A DNA stretch of 64,000 nt from Arthrobacter yangruifuii. GTDB taxonomy: Bacteria; Actinomycetota; Actinomycetes; Actinomycetales; Micrococcaceae. The translations under genes and the position numbers were made by a program. Position 1 is the stretch's first letter. Each line of letters opens with the position of its first letter. This document shows positions 1 through 9,100 of this stretch, one piece after another. A model generated the notes under the pieces. That model had not been told where the DNA came from. It did no database searches and was given only the letters and a program-made list of their open reading frames with translations. The stretch covers positions 62,001-126,000 of the forward strand of contig NZ_VTFX01000005.1 in the NCBI RefSeq assembly GCF_009192775.1. Reading direction: 5' to 3'.

Positions 1-2
1 CC

Positions 3-896
3 GGCGTTTTCTCGGCGGCCATCGTCGGGTTCATCGGCGGGGGCCCGCTGGCCTCGCTGGTGGGTTTTGCCGGCACGGTCATGGTCAGCCTCCTCCAGCG
101 TGTGCTGGGCCGATGGCGGGTTCCGGACTTCTTCACGACGGCGGCCAGCGGTTTTGTGGTCACGGCCATGGCGATGGTCTTCTGGTCCATGGAAGTGCCG
201 ATCTCCCCGGGCATCGTGGTGGCCGGCGGGATTCTGCTGATGCTGCCCACCGGCCGCCTGGTTTCGGCGGTGCAGGATGCGATCAACGGGTTCCCGGTCA
301 CGGCGTCCGGCCGGTTCCTCTCAGCGTTCCTGACCTTTGGCGCGCTGGTGGCAGGCATCGCCGTCGCGCTCGTGCTGGGCGCCCTGACGGGCATGGGCCG
401 GCTCAACGTCACGGACGTGGTCGCGTCCCAGTACCCCTTCGCGGTGACCCTGCTGCTGCTGGCCATCGCGCTGGGCACCATCTGTATTGTCGAGCAGTCG
501 CCGCGGCGGCTGGTGCTGCCCACGGTCCTGATCGGCGTGGCGGGCTTCCTGGTCTACCAGGCGGCGGAAGCAGGCGGCATGGGCCCGCGGCTGACTCCGG
601 CGGTTGCCGCCGTCTTCATCGGCATGGTGGCCCGCATCGTGGCGCTGCGGATGGGGGCACCGCAGCTGATCGTGGCTGTGCCCGCCATTCTGTTCCTGTT
701 CCCGGGGCTGGCAATCTTCCGGTCCATGTACGGCCTGAGCATCGGCACCGACGAGATGTACCAGGGTGCGGTGGGCCTGTTCGACGCCTTGACCGTCATC
801 CTGGCGATCTCCGGCGGAGTGGTCCTGGGTGACAACCTGGGCCGGCCGTTTACCGGCAACCTCAACGGCAACGACCGCCGCAACCGCCGGCGCTAG
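3..896 (+). CDS. Threonine/serine exporter (ThrE family), 3' part
   Basis: The reading frame is open from the first bases of the window, so the true start lies upstream; the GTG at 60 is inside the protein. The visible part is almost entirely hydrophobic helices, with a hydrophilic basic tail (NLNGNDRRNRRR). The pattern of many membrane spans with a short loop carrying PTGRLVSAVQDAINGFPV is typical of the C-terminal membrane domain of ThrE-type threonine/serine exporters, which expel amino acids from the cytoplasm. The N-terminal domain is not in view. It ends 72 bp before a convergent siderophore-reductase gene, with a strong shared hairpin between them. Family assignment is from recognition of the motif region; substrate is inferred from the family. 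Confidence 0.8.
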   Translation, partial: GVFSAAIVGFIGGGPLASLVGFAGTVMVSLLQRVLGRWRVPDFFTTAASGFVVTAMAMVFWSMEVPISPGIVVAGGILLMLPTGRLVSAVQDAINGFPVTASGRFLSAFLTFGALVAGIAVALVLGALTGMGRLNVTDVVASQYPFAVTLLLLAIALGTICIVEQSPRRLVLPTVLIGVAGFLVYQAAEAGGMGPRLTPAVAAVFIGMVARIVALRMGAPQLIVAVPAILFLFPGLAIFRSMYGLSIGTDEMYQGAVGLFDALTVILAISGGVVLGDNLGRPFTGNLNGNDRRNRRR

Positions 897-907
897 CCGG
901 GGACGGA

Positions 908-939
908 AAAGCCCGGACCGCAGCAGCGGTCCGGGCTTT
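908..939. terminator. Bidirectional intrinsic terminator
   Basis: A perfect 14-bp stem (908-921 with 926-939) closes a 4-nt loop (AGCA). Its ends are AAA on the left and TTT on the right, so it can stop transcription from both convergent genes (ThrE-like on plus, siderophore-interacting protein on minus). Confidence 0.85.
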
Positions 940-967
940 GTCATTGTCAGGGCAGGGGCCGCTCGGC

Positions 968-1831
968 TTACAGGATCTTTCCGACGGGGGTGCGCTTCTC
1001 GGCCTGGAAGACTTCTTCCGTGCGTCCGGCAGCCCAGTAGCCGGAGAGGGACACCTGACGGCGGTCCAGGCCGCGGTGGCTGAACAGGACGTCCCGCAGG
1101 GATTTCATGACCTCCCGCTCACCGTGCGCAAAGACCTGCACTGCCCCGTCCCGCCAGTCCGCCGAGGCCACCGCATCGGCCAGCATCCGGCTCCTGCCGG
1201 CCGGGGTGTCGCCGCGGTACAGCCAAATGAGCTCCACTCCGTCGGGTTTGGACACCTGCTGGCGGTCCCCGGGACCGCCCACCTCGACAAACGCCTGCCC
1301 GACGGCGTCCTGCGGCAGGGCGCGGAGCACGGTGGCCGCTGCGGGCAGGGCGGACTCATCGGCAGCCAGCAGGTACCAGTCGGCGTCGGGGTCGGGGTTG
1401 AAGGCTCCGCCGGGACCGGAGAAGGTCAACGGCTCGCCCGGCTGCGCGGCGGCGGCCCATGGTCCGGCCAGTCCTTCGTCGCCGTGCACCACGAAGTCAA
1501 TGCTGATTTCCCGTGCCTGCTGATCCACGTCGCGGATGGTGTAGGTGCGGGACACCGGCCAGTGCTCGCGTTCGCTGCGGGACCGGATGGCCTCCAGGTC
1601 TTCCGAGCCGTCGAGGGGGCGTCCGTCCGGGCCGAACCAGATTTTGCAGTAGGCGTCGGCGCAGCTGTTGGGCTGGAACCGGTCAAAGCCGGGGCCGCCG
1701 GCCACCACGCGGACCATGTGCTCACTGATCTGCTCGCGGCGGAGTACCTGGAGGGTCAGCAGCGGGCGCTGCCGCCGCGGGGCAGGAGCGGCGGGCTCCG
1801 GCGGGCGCGGGGGAGTTACGGATTCGGGCAT
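968..1831 (-). CDS. Siderophore-interacting protein (ferric-siderophore reductase)
   Basis: A 287-aa protein of the SIP/ViuB family, flavoenzymes that use NAD(P)H to reduce iron in imported ferric siderophores in the cytoplasm. The FAD-binding signature SRTYTIR sits near residue 95. It is followed by a substrate-rich loop and a C-terminal nucleotide-binding half ending with the conserved LSGYWAAGRTEE. A proline/alanine-rich N-terminus precedes the domain. The ATG at 1831 has a good ribosome site (AAGGAGAC) 9 bases upstream. It lies 30 bp behind the uracil-DNA glycosylase gene on the same strand, so the two may be cotranscribed, which is not an obvious functional pairing. I see no iron-box operator immediately upstream. 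The IdeR-like repressor at 17441 is the natural candidate regulator, but that is inference. Confidence 0.9.
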   Translation of the reverse strand: MPESVTPPRPPEPAAPAPRRQRPLLTLQVLRREQISEHMVRVVAGGPGFDRFQPNSCADAYCKIWFGPDGRPLDGSEDLEAIRSRSEREHWPVSRTYTIRDVDQQAREISIDFVVHGDEGLAGPWAAAAQPGEPLTFSGPGGAFNPDPDADWYLLAADESALPAAATVLRALPQDAVGQAFVEVGGPGDRQQVSKPDGVELIWLYRGDTPAGRSRMLADAVASADWRDGAVQVFAHGEREVMKSLRDVLFSHRGLDRRQVSLSGYWAAGRTEEVFQAEKRTPVGKIL

Positions 1832-1861
1832 GAATGTGTCTCCTTGGGAAGGACCTGCCTA

Positions 1862-2635
1862 TTACCGTACAGCGCCCGGACGCCAGTCCACCGGCTCCGC
1901 ACCCTGCTGGACCAGCAGCTCGTTGACGCGGCTGAACGGCCGGGACCCGAAAAACCCGCGTGAGGCAGAGAGGGGGCTGGGATGCGCGGATTCGACGGTG
2001 GGCGCACCGCCCAGAAACGGAACAATGCCCTGGGCATCGCGGCCCCACAGGACTGCCACCAGGGGAACGCGCGTGCCGTCAGGACGACGGCGGGAGGCCA
2101 GCGCGCGGACGGCCAGCTCGGTCACTTCCTCCCACCCCCGCTTCCGGTGCGAGCCGGCCTCACCGGCACGCACCGTCAGCACCCGGTTCAGCAGGACCAC
2201 GCCCTGGTCCGCCCAGGCACTGAGGTCTCCGGAAGGGGAGGGGACGATCCCCAGATCCGCCTGCAGTTCGGCAAAGATGTTGTTCAGGCTGCGGGGAAGC
2301 GGACGGACGCCCTTCGCCACGGAAAAGGACAGACCCACGGCATGGCCCGGGGTGGGATAGGGATCCTGGCCGACAATCAGCACCCGGGCGCTGGCCAGCG
2401 GACGCTGGAAGGCGCGCAGGATGTCGCCGGGGGCCGGCAGGATGTGCTGCCCGGCGCGGCGCTCCGCCTCAAGGTCGGCGGCGATTTCCTCCAGGCGTGT
2501 CCTGGCCGGCGCCAGCACCTCGGCCCAGTCGGGAGCCATGACGTCCCCGAGCCGCACGGGGGAGGCGAAAGGGAAGGGAGTTTGGGGAGCGGGCTGGCCG
2601 GTGTAGGAAAAGAGCTGGGGTTCGTCAGTGGTCAC
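1862..2635 (-). CDS. ung: Uracil-DNA glycosylase (family 1)
   Basis: A 257-aa DNA repair enzyme that cuts uracil bases out of DNA, starting base-excision repair after cytosine deamination or dUMP misincorporation. Both family-1 signatures are present: the water-activating [18 protein letters not shown] near residue 90, and the DNA-intercalating [17 protein letters not shown] near residue 220. Length is close to the usual 220-250 aa. The start is GTG at 2635; no strong Shine-Dalgarno sequence is visible upstream. It is divergent from the DUF3263/LytR_C pair, with about 125 bp between them, and is followed after 26 bp by the siderophore-interacting protein gene. Confidence 0.95.
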   Translation of the reverse strand: MTTDEPQLFSYTGQPAPQTPFPFASPVRLGDVMAPDWAEVLAPARTRLEEIAADLEAERRAGQHILPAPGDILRAFQRPLASARVLIVGQDPYPTPGHAVGLSFSVAKGVRPLPRSLNNIFAELQADLGIVPSPSGDLSAWADQGVVLLNRVLTVRAGEAGSHRKRGWEEVTELAVRALASRRRPDGTRVPLVAVLWGRDAQGIVPFLGGAPTVESAHPSPLSASRGFFGSRPFSRVNELLVQQGAEPVDWRPGAVR

Positions 2636-2759
2636 GGAACCATTTTGTCACCGCCGGCACCGGCAGTGCCTTCCGCCGGTCCTCCGCCCAAATGACAAGG
2701 CTGTTATTCCCAATTAGCATGGGGCGGTACGGATAGACGGAAATCTTTTGGGAGTGAAT

Positions 2760-3068
2760 GTGGCGGAATCGACCGAAACCGAGCGGTTCTCCCTCGAGGA
2801 TGCAGTGGATCCGAAAAGCCCGCTGGGCGTCCAGGAACAGCAGATGCTGGCGTTGGAGCGGGCGTGGTGGAAATACGCGGGGGCCAAGGAACAAGCCATC
2901 AAGGACCTGTTCGGGATGTCGGCCACGAGGTACTACCAGGTCCTGAACGCCCTGATCGATACCGAGGAAGCCCTCGCCCACGATCCGATGCTGGTCAAGC
3001 GGCTGCGTAGACTACGTACCACCCGCCAGCGTGCCCGTACCGCCCGCCGCGCGGGCACCGGTATCTAG
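2760..3068 (+). CDS. DUF3263 domain protein
   Basis: A small cytoplasmic protein of about 102 aa. The core, from LGVQEQQMLALERAWWKY through FGMSATRYYQVLNALID, matches the actinobacterial DUF3263 family. That core looks like a small helix-turn-helix fold (AKEQAIKDLFGMSATRYYQ), so nucleic-acid binding is possible but unproven. The C-terminus is strongly basic (RLRRLRTTRQRARTARR). I chose GTG at 2760 because GGGAG lies 5 bp upstream; GTG 2754 and TTG 2748 are alternatives in frame. It sits 66 bp before a LytR_C membrane protein, an arrangement I recognise from related actinobacteria, where both precede cold-shock and groEL genes. No function is known. Confidence 0.85.
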   Translation: MAESTETERFSLEDAVDPKSPLGVQEQQMLALERAWWKYAGAKEQAIKDLFGMSATRYYQVLNALIDTEEALAHDPMLVKRLRRLRTTRQRARTARRAGTGI

Positions 3069-3134
3069 CGCCCGTTCCCACCACCGTCGGCAGCCCGGGA
3101 TGCGGTGCCGACAGAACAAGGATTGAAGCCCACT

Positions 3135-3746
3135 ATGAGCCAGTACCCCCGTGACGAGTTCGACAAGGTCCCCGAATCTTCAGCGCGGCAGGGCGTGCAC
3201 CGTGAGCGCCTTATCCCTGGGCGGTCGAACGGGCTGGGGCTGCTGATCACCGTGGGTGTTCTCGCGCTGCTGATTGGTCTGGCAGCCTATTTTGTCCTGC
3301 CGCGGCTGGGTATCGGTGCCGGCTCGGATGATCCGTCCCCTGCGGCACAGGCCGGTGCGACGGCGTCCGCCACCGCGACGCCGACTCCGGACGGGGATAA
3401 GGCAGCAGCGTCGCCGAGCCCGACGCAGACACCCACACCCACACCCACTCCGACACCCACGCCGACGGAGCCTGCGGTCGACCCCACGCAGCCGGTGACG
3501 GTCTTTAATGCCAGCGGCATCACCGGGCTTGGTGCCGGAGTCTCGGGCCGGATAGCTGCTGCGGGATGGGCCGTGGGGCCGGTGGCCACCTGGACGGGCG
3601 CCCCCCAGCAGGGATCGGGCGTTTACTACAGCTCACCGGAGCTGGCAGCAAATGCGCAGGAAATCGGCGTCCAGCTGGGAATCCCGGCGATGGAATCGCC
3701 CGGTTTCGCCGGCGTCACCGTGGTCCTGGGACCCGAATACCGGTAA
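3135..3746 (+). CDS. LytR C-terminal domain membrane protein
   Basis: A single-pass membrane protein of 203 aa. It has a charged cytoplasmic N-terminus, one membrane helix around residues 34-58 (LGLLITVGVLALLIGLAAYF), a long Thr/Pro/Ser linker including a TP-dipeptide run, and a C-terminal LytR_C domain (VTVFNASGITGLGAGVSGRIAAAGW onward). LytR_C domains occur in cell-envelope proteins, often beside LCP ligases, but here no LCP catalytic domain is present. The exported domain is therefore probably a binding or regulatory module. Start ATG 3135 is preceded by AAGGA 12 bases upstream; an in-frame GTG at 3105 is less likely. The gene follows the DUF3263 gene closely and ends about 200 bp before the cold-shock gene. 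Confidence 0.85.
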   Translation: MSQYPRDEFDKVPESSARQGVHRERLIPGRSNGLGLLITVGVLALLIGLAAYFVLPRLGIGAGSDDPSPAAQAGATASATATPTPDGDKAAASPSPTQTPTPTPTPTPTPTEPAVDPTQPVTVFNASGITGLGAGVSGRIAAAGWAVGPVATWTGAPQQGSGVYYSSPELAANAQEIGVQLGIPAMESPGFAGVTVVLGPEYR

Positions 3747-3870
3747 TCCGGACCGCCGGGTAAAAAGACCATAACGTTAACACCCTGTGCATAGGTGATC
3801 CGGACCACCGTGGCTAGAGTGGGGCCAGCCGGTTTGCGCCGCTGATCTCGGCCTCCCGCGGGAACCGATA

Positions 3871-3930
3871 GAGGCGCCGGATCCGGCGCCTCCGGCGTCT
3901 TTCCGATGCCGCCGGAGGGCGGCATCGGAA
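3871..3930 (+). promoter_or_regulatory. Two strong hairpins in the leader of the cold-shock gene
   Basis: Bases 3871-3892 form a perfect 22-bp palindrome centred on GGATCC. Eight bases later, 3901-3913 pairs perfectly with 3918-3930 around a GGAG loop. The second stem ends 19 bp before the cold-shock start codon. The pair lies in the probable 5' untranslated region; a TAGAGT at 3815-3820 could be the -10 box, though its -35 is poor. Neither hairpin is followed by a T-run, so they look like RNA leader structure rather than a normal terminator. Confidence 0.6.
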
Positions 3931-3949
3931 TCTAGGTTGGAGACACATC

Positions 3950-4153
3950 ATGGCGCAGGGGATCGTCAAATGGTTTAACGGTGAAAAAGGGTACGGCTTC
4001 ATTACCCTCGACGAGGCGGCGACGGACGTATTTGTCCACTGGTCCGCTATCCAGGCATCGGGCTACCGGACTCTGGAAGAAGGCCAGCGGGTCGAGTTCG
4101 AAATCGGCCAGGGCCAGAAGGGTCCGCAGGCCGAGGAAGTCCGGGCACTGTAA
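3950..4153 (+). CDS. Cold-shock protein, CspA type
   Basis: A 67-aa single cold-shock domain, the standard length for free-standing Csp proteins. It carries RNP1 (KGYGFI) and an RNP2 variant (VFVHWS, with Trp where Phe or Tyr is commoner). These proteins bind single-stranded nucleic acid and act as RNA chaperones in the cytoplasm during cold or growth transitions. The ATG at 3950 has TTGGAGA about 7 bases upstream. The long structured leader (3871-3930) and a strong terminator at 4216-4249 suggest a one-gene transcript. groEL follows about 375 bp downstream under its own promoter. Confidence 0.95.
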   Translation: MAQGIVKWFNGEKGYGFITLDEAATDVFVHWSAIQASGYRTLEEGQRVEFEIGQGQKGPQAEEVRAL

Positions 4154-4215
4154 ATCACCGGCAAACACATCAGTTCACCGGCAGATACAGCGACCCGCGG
4201 CCGGGGGCGGAATCG

Positions 4216-4249
4216 GCAGCGGCGGAGCCTCGGCTCCGCCGCTGCTTTT
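4216..4249 (+). terminator. Intrinsic terminator of the cold-shock gene
   Basis: Bases 4216-4229 pair with 4232-4245 in a GC-rich stem (the tip opens to a CTCG tetraloop), followed directly by TTTTG. It lies 63 bp after the cold-shock stop codon. Confidence 0.85.
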
Positions 4250-4309
4250 GTCTCCCGGGGCGGTCATCCGCCGGCAGCCTGTGAACCGGGCGGCATGTCA
4301 GCGTGATCG

Positions 4310-4336
4310 CTTGCACTCAGTGTGTGGGAGTGCTAA
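4310..4336. promoter_or_regulatory. CIRCE operator 1 (HrcA site)
   Basis: CTTGCACTC-N9-GAGTGCTAA. The right arm is a perfect match to the CIRCE consensus TTAGCACTC-N9-GAGTGCTAA and the left arm matches 7 of 9, with the exact 9-bp spacer. HrcA, the heat-shock repressor that binds such sites, is not encoded in this window. Confidence 0.85.
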
Positions 4337-4339
4337 TTA
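4311..4339 (+). promoter_or_regulatory. Probable vegetative promoter of groEL
   Basis: TTGCAC (4311-4316) and TAATTA (4334-4339) are separated by 17 bp. Both boxes fall inside the first CIRCE element, so HrcA bound there would block RNA polymerase directly. Expected transcription start is near 4346, at the edge of the second CIRCE. The rest of the 4154-4529 gap (leader 4372-4529) shows no gene. Confidence 0.6.
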
Positions 4340-4344
4340 TTGAG

Positions 4345-4371
4345 TTAGCACTCTTGCCGGATGACTGCTAA
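4345..4371. promoter_or_regulatory. CIRCE operator 2 (HrcA site)
   Basis: TTAGCACTC-N9-GACTGCTAA: perfect left arm, 8 of 9 in the right arm, exact 9-bp spacer. It starts 8 bp after CIRCE 1 ends; the centres are 35 bp apart. Confidence 0.88.
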
Positions 4372-4388
4372 ATGTCCGACGGTGTTGA

Positions 4389-6167
<1,779 letters not shown>

Positions 6168-6195
6168 GCCCTCAGCAGCTCCTGCTTAACGCGTA

Positions 6196-6240
6196 AGCAG
6201 ACGCGGCACTCCACTTTCGGGTGCCGCGTCTGCTTTTGTT
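6196..6240 (+). terminator. Intrinsic terminator after groEL
   Basis: A perfect 15-bp stem (6196-6210 with 6222-6236), 11-nt loop, then TTTTGTTT. It can also serve the convergent WXG100 gene. Confidence 0.92.
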
Positions 6241-6286
6241 TAACCTCCGGCGACGGGGCGGACTCTGGAACTCCCTGCCCGGCGGA

Positions 6287-6577
6287 TTAATGCATAAAGA
6301 GCGAGGTATTCGCCGCCTCCGTTTCGGCGTACTGGGCAGAGGCAAAGGCCAGCGCCTGGTTGATGCTGTCCAGGGATTCCTCCACCCGGGCCTGCGTGGC
6401 CCGCCAATCGGCGATGAGGCTCTGGAAATTGGCTGATGCGGATCCCCGCCAGATGTCACTCAGCGAGGCCAGGCCTGCCTGCATTCCGTTGACGTCTGCG
6501 CGCAGGCGCTCGATGGTTCCCTGCACTTCGGCACTCTTGGCGGCCAGCGCTTCACTGTCCACGGCGAATAAAGGCAT
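6287..6577 (-). CDS. WXG100-family ESX-type protein
   Basis: A 96-aa all-helical protein with the WXG turn at Trp43-Arg44-Gly45 (DIWRGSASANF) midway between two helices, and a C-terminal YxxxE motif (YAETE, from Tyr83) of the type used as a secretion signal by type VII (ESX) systems. WXG100 proteins form helical-hairpin dimers and are usually exported. The start is ATG 6577, preceded by AGGAGGA at ideal spacing, which excludes the longer upstream frame. No EccC ATPase, partner WXG gene or other ESX component lies nearby, so it is an orphan here; export and role cannot be inferred from context. It is convergent with groEL and lies downstream of a two-component system on the same strand, separated by 220 bp. 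Confidence 0.9.
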   Translation of the reverse strand: MPLFAVDSEALAAKSAEVQGTIERLRADVNGMQAGLASLSDIWRGSASANFQSLIADWRATQARVEESLDSINQALAFASAQYAETEAANTSLFMH

Positions 6578-6708
6578 GTTGTCCTCCTGGTAGCGGTTGG
6601 TTCCGGTACCGGGAAGCCTAGGGCCGCCGCGCGTCCCGCCCGGGGGAGAGCCAGGGAGAGGTGGATAACCCCAGCCGTCCGCGGCCGGGGGGACACCCTG
6701 TGGAGGGC

Positions 6709-6762
6709 AACCCGGCGCCGACCGCCTGCCGGCGCAACCCGGCTCCGGCCGCCTGCCGGCGC
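6709..6762. repeat. Two-copy 27-bp tandem repeat
   Basis: 6709-6735 and 6736-6762 are 27-nt direct copies differing at two positions, both beginning AACCCGGC and ending GCCTGCCGGCGC. They lie in the gap between the WXG100 gene and the end of the histidine kinase gene. No role is evident. Confidence 0.7.
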
Positions 6763-6798
6763 CTGCCACTGCCCGCCCCGCTGCCTGCGCCGGGAACG

Positions 6799-8271
6799 TT
6801 AGCGGGTGCCGGCGTCGCCGTCCTCCGGATGCTCCGGGAACTGCTCCGGGGCGCGGTAGGGCAGCCGGATGGACAGCGTGGCGCCCCCGCCCTGCGTCTC
6901 GGCCAGCCGCACGGTTCCGTCATGCTGGGCCACCAGCGCCGCCACGATGGCCAGCCCAAGGCCCGTGCCTCCGGTTTCCCGGTAGCGGGAGGAATCAGCG
7001 CGGTAAAAGCGTTCAAAGACCCGCGCGGCGTCGTCTTCGGAGATCCCGGGACCATGGTCGCGCACCTCCAGCACCGCATCCATCCGGTCATGGATGACGG
7101 GGGCAACTCCCACCGCCACTTCGATGGGCGAGCCTGCAGGGGTGTAGCGCAGGGCATTGGTCATCAGGTTGGCCACCACCTGCCGCAGACGGGCCTCGTC
7201 GCCCATGGTGGGGGCGCTCTGCGGGGCGTGGCCGTCCAGTCCCACCACCTTGATATCCCGGTCCGGTGCGCTGGCGCGGGCATCCATGGCTGCGTCATTG
7301 CCCAGGATCATCAGGTCCACGGGTTCGTATTCCAACGGCCGCTGCTCATCCACCCGGGCAAGGGTCAGGAGATCCTCGACCAGCTGCCCCATGCGTTTGG
7401 CTTCGCTCTCGATCCGGCCCATGGCCGCGGAGATCTCTTCGGGTTTCTGGAGCGCACCGTGCCGGTACAGCTCGGAGAACCCGCGGATGGTCACCAACGG
7501 GGTGCGCAGCTCGTGGGACGCGTCCTGCACGAAGCGGCGCATCTTGGATTCGGACTGTGTGCGGGCGGCGAAGGCAGTTTCAATATGCGCCAGCATGGCG
7601 TTGAGGGAACGGGACAGCCGGCCGATCTCCGTGGCGGGATTGCCCACCTCCACACGCCGGGACAAATCGCCGGCGGCAATCGCAGCCGCGGTTTTCTCCA
7701 CCTGGCTCAGTGGACGGAACTGCCGGGTCACCGCCCAGTAGGCAATGCCGGTGGCGCCGAGGGTTCCCAGCAGTCCCACGGAAAACACCAGGGAGGCTGC
7801 CTCATCCACTGTCGCCGCAACGGAATCCAGGGGGATGGCTACGGCAACGGAGCCGGGCAGGTTCTGGAAGTCATAAATGCGCACCCGCCAGCCCTTGGAC
7901 GTTGGGGAGGTGCCGCTGACGTCGAAGCCCTGAGTGTCCAGGGCCGCCACTTCGTCGGCGGTGTACTCGCGCAGTTTCGGGATATCGGTGGCCGATTCCG
8001 AGTGGGTGGCCGGGCCGTGGCTGCCGTCCTCGTTCAGGTACAGGCCGTAATAGCGGAACAGTGAGGCATCGGTGCTGGGCTCATTGACCAGCAAATAGCG
8101 CGACACCTTGGACGCATTGGCATCAATGTCCGCGTCCAGCCGGTCCACCAGGATCTGGCGCAGCAGGGTAATCGTGGCAATACCGGTGATGGTCACGGTG
8201 ACCACCATCAGCACCGCCATGATGGCGACCAGCTGCGACCGCAGCGAAGCGGATTTCCAGCGCCGTACCAA
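6799..8271 (-). CDS. Two-component sensor histidine kinase
   Basis: A 490-aa membrane sensor kinase. Membrane helices lie at about residues 12-36 and 157-181 and flank an extracellular sensor domain of roughly 120 aa. A HAMP region (about 180-235) follows, then HisKA with the phospho-acceptor His253 (DASHELRTPL), and an HATPase domain with N box (NLMTNALRYTP), G1 (DHGPGI) and G2 (GGTGLGLAI). Architecture resembles actinobacterial TrcS/MtrB-type kinases; the signal is unknown. The start is TTG at 8271, 4 bp after the stop of the response regulator, so the pair is cotranscribed and probably translationally coupled. An internal Met at residue 18 would cut into the first membrane helix and is unlikely as the start. 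Confidence 0.9.
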   Translation of the reverse strand: MVRRWKSASLRSQLVAIMAVLMVVTVTITGIATITLLRQILVDRLDADIDANASKVSRYLLVNEPSTDASLFRYYGLYLNEDGSHGPATHSESATDIPKLREYTADEVAALDTQGFDVSGTSPTSKGWRVRIYDFQNLPGSVAVAIPLDSVAATVDEAASLVFSVGLLGTLGATGIAYWAVTRQFRPLSQVEKTAAAIAAGDLSRRVEVGNPATEIGRLSRSLNAMLAHIETAFAARTQSESKMRRFVQDASHELRTPLVTIRGFSELYRHGALQKPEEISAAMGRIESEAKRMGQLVEDLLTLARVDEQRPLEYEPVDLMILGNDAAMDARASAPDRDIKVVGLDGHAPQSAPTMGDEARLRQVVANLMTNALRYTPAGSPIEVAVGVAPVIHDRMDAVLEVRDHGPGISEDDAARVFERFYRADSSRYRETGGTGLGLAIVAALVAQHDGTVRLAETQGGGATLSIRLPYRAPEQFPEHPEDGDAGTR

Positions 8272-8275
8272 GGTG

Positions 8276-8989
8276 CTAGCGCTTCTCCGAGGAACGCAGC
8301 AGGTAGCCCACGCCGCGCTTGGTCTGGATCAGTGCCGGCGCGTCCGGGCTGCGGTCGATCTTGCGCCGCAGATAGGAAATGTAGGACTCCACAATGGAGG
8401 CATCTCCGTTGAAATCGTATTCCCAGACATGGTCCAGGATCTGGGCCTTGGACAGCACCCGGTTCGGGTTCAGCATGAGGTAACGCAGCAGCTTGAACTC
8501 GGTGGGGGACAGCTCAATGGTGACGCCGCCGCGGCGGACCTCGTGCGCGTCGTCGTCGAGCTCGAGGTCATCCACGCGGATCACGGCGTCGTCGTCCTCC
8601 AGCGGCTGGGTGCGGCGAAGTACTGCCCGGATGCGGGCCACCACCTCGTCGAGGCTGAAGGGCTTGGTCACGTAGTCGTCACCGCCCACGGTCAGGCCGG
8701 TGACCTTGTCTTCGGTATCATCGCGGGCGGTCAGGAAGACCACGGGAAAGTGCTGTCCGGCGGCGCGCAGCCTGCGGGTCAGCGTGAACCCGTCCATATC
8801 CGGAAGCATGACATCCAGGACTGCCAGGTCCGGGTTGTGGGAGTCGACGGCGGCCAGTGCTTCACGGCCGTTGGCCGCAGCAACAACGTCGAAGCCGGCG
8901 AAACGCAGCGAGGTGGAGAGCAGCTCGCGGATGTTCGGCTCATCATCGACAACAAGGAGGCGTGCTTCGGGTGTAGACGATTTGTTCAC
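8276..8989 (-). CDS. OmpR/PhoB-type response regulator
   Basis: A 237-aa cytoplasmic transcription factor and partner of the kinase immediately downstream. The receiver domain has the acidic pair Asp15-Asp16, phospho-acceptor Asp59 (LAVLDVMLPDMDG), a conserved Thr and Lys109 (VTKP). The C-terminal half is a winged helix of the OmpR class (VELSPTEFKLLRYLMLNPNRVLSKAQILDHVW-type region and the YISYLRRKID recognition segment). It resembles mycobacterial TrcR; target genes are unknown. The start is GTG 8989; no strong ribosome site is visible. It is the first gene of the operon. Confidence 0.93.
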   Translation of the reverse strand: MNKSSTPEARLLVVDDEPNIRELLSTSLRFAGFDVVAAANGREALAAVDSHNPDLAVLDVMLPDMDGFTLTRRLRAAGQHFPVVFLTARDDTEDKVTGLTVGGDDYVTKPFSLDEVVARIRAVLRRTQPLEDDDAVIRVDDLELDDDAHEVRRGGVTIELSPTEFKLLRYLMLNPNRVLSKAQILDHVWEYDFNGDASIVESYISYLRRKIDRSPDAPALIQTKRGVGYLLRSSEKR

Positions 8990-9065
8990 CCGACCAGTTT
9001 CTTACATTTAGCTGGACGTTGTCTGTAGGTGCACCGAATGAATGCTGACCGTGTCCGGTAAAGTC

Positions 9066-9091
9066 TTCCGGCCGCAGCCGGGAGGCCGGAA
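9066..9091 (-). terminator. Possible weak terminator after the XPB helicase gene
   Basis: An 8-bp stem TTCCGGCC/GGCCGGAA with a 10-nt loop lies just downstream of the helicase stop codon. On the minus strand it is followed by GACTTTA, a poor T-run. Confidence 0.4.
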
Positions 9092-9100
9092 CCCCGGAAC

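Noticed and set aside
3427-3475. CAC/CCG-rich short repeats as a regulatory repeat
   Set aside because: They simply encode the Thr-Pro linker of the LytR_C protein.
4328-4353. GAGTGCTAA-N8-TTAGCACTC as a single inverse CIRCE-like element
   Set aside because: Each arm has a better partner at exactly 9 bp on its other side, so the sequence resolves into two ordinary CIRCE elements.
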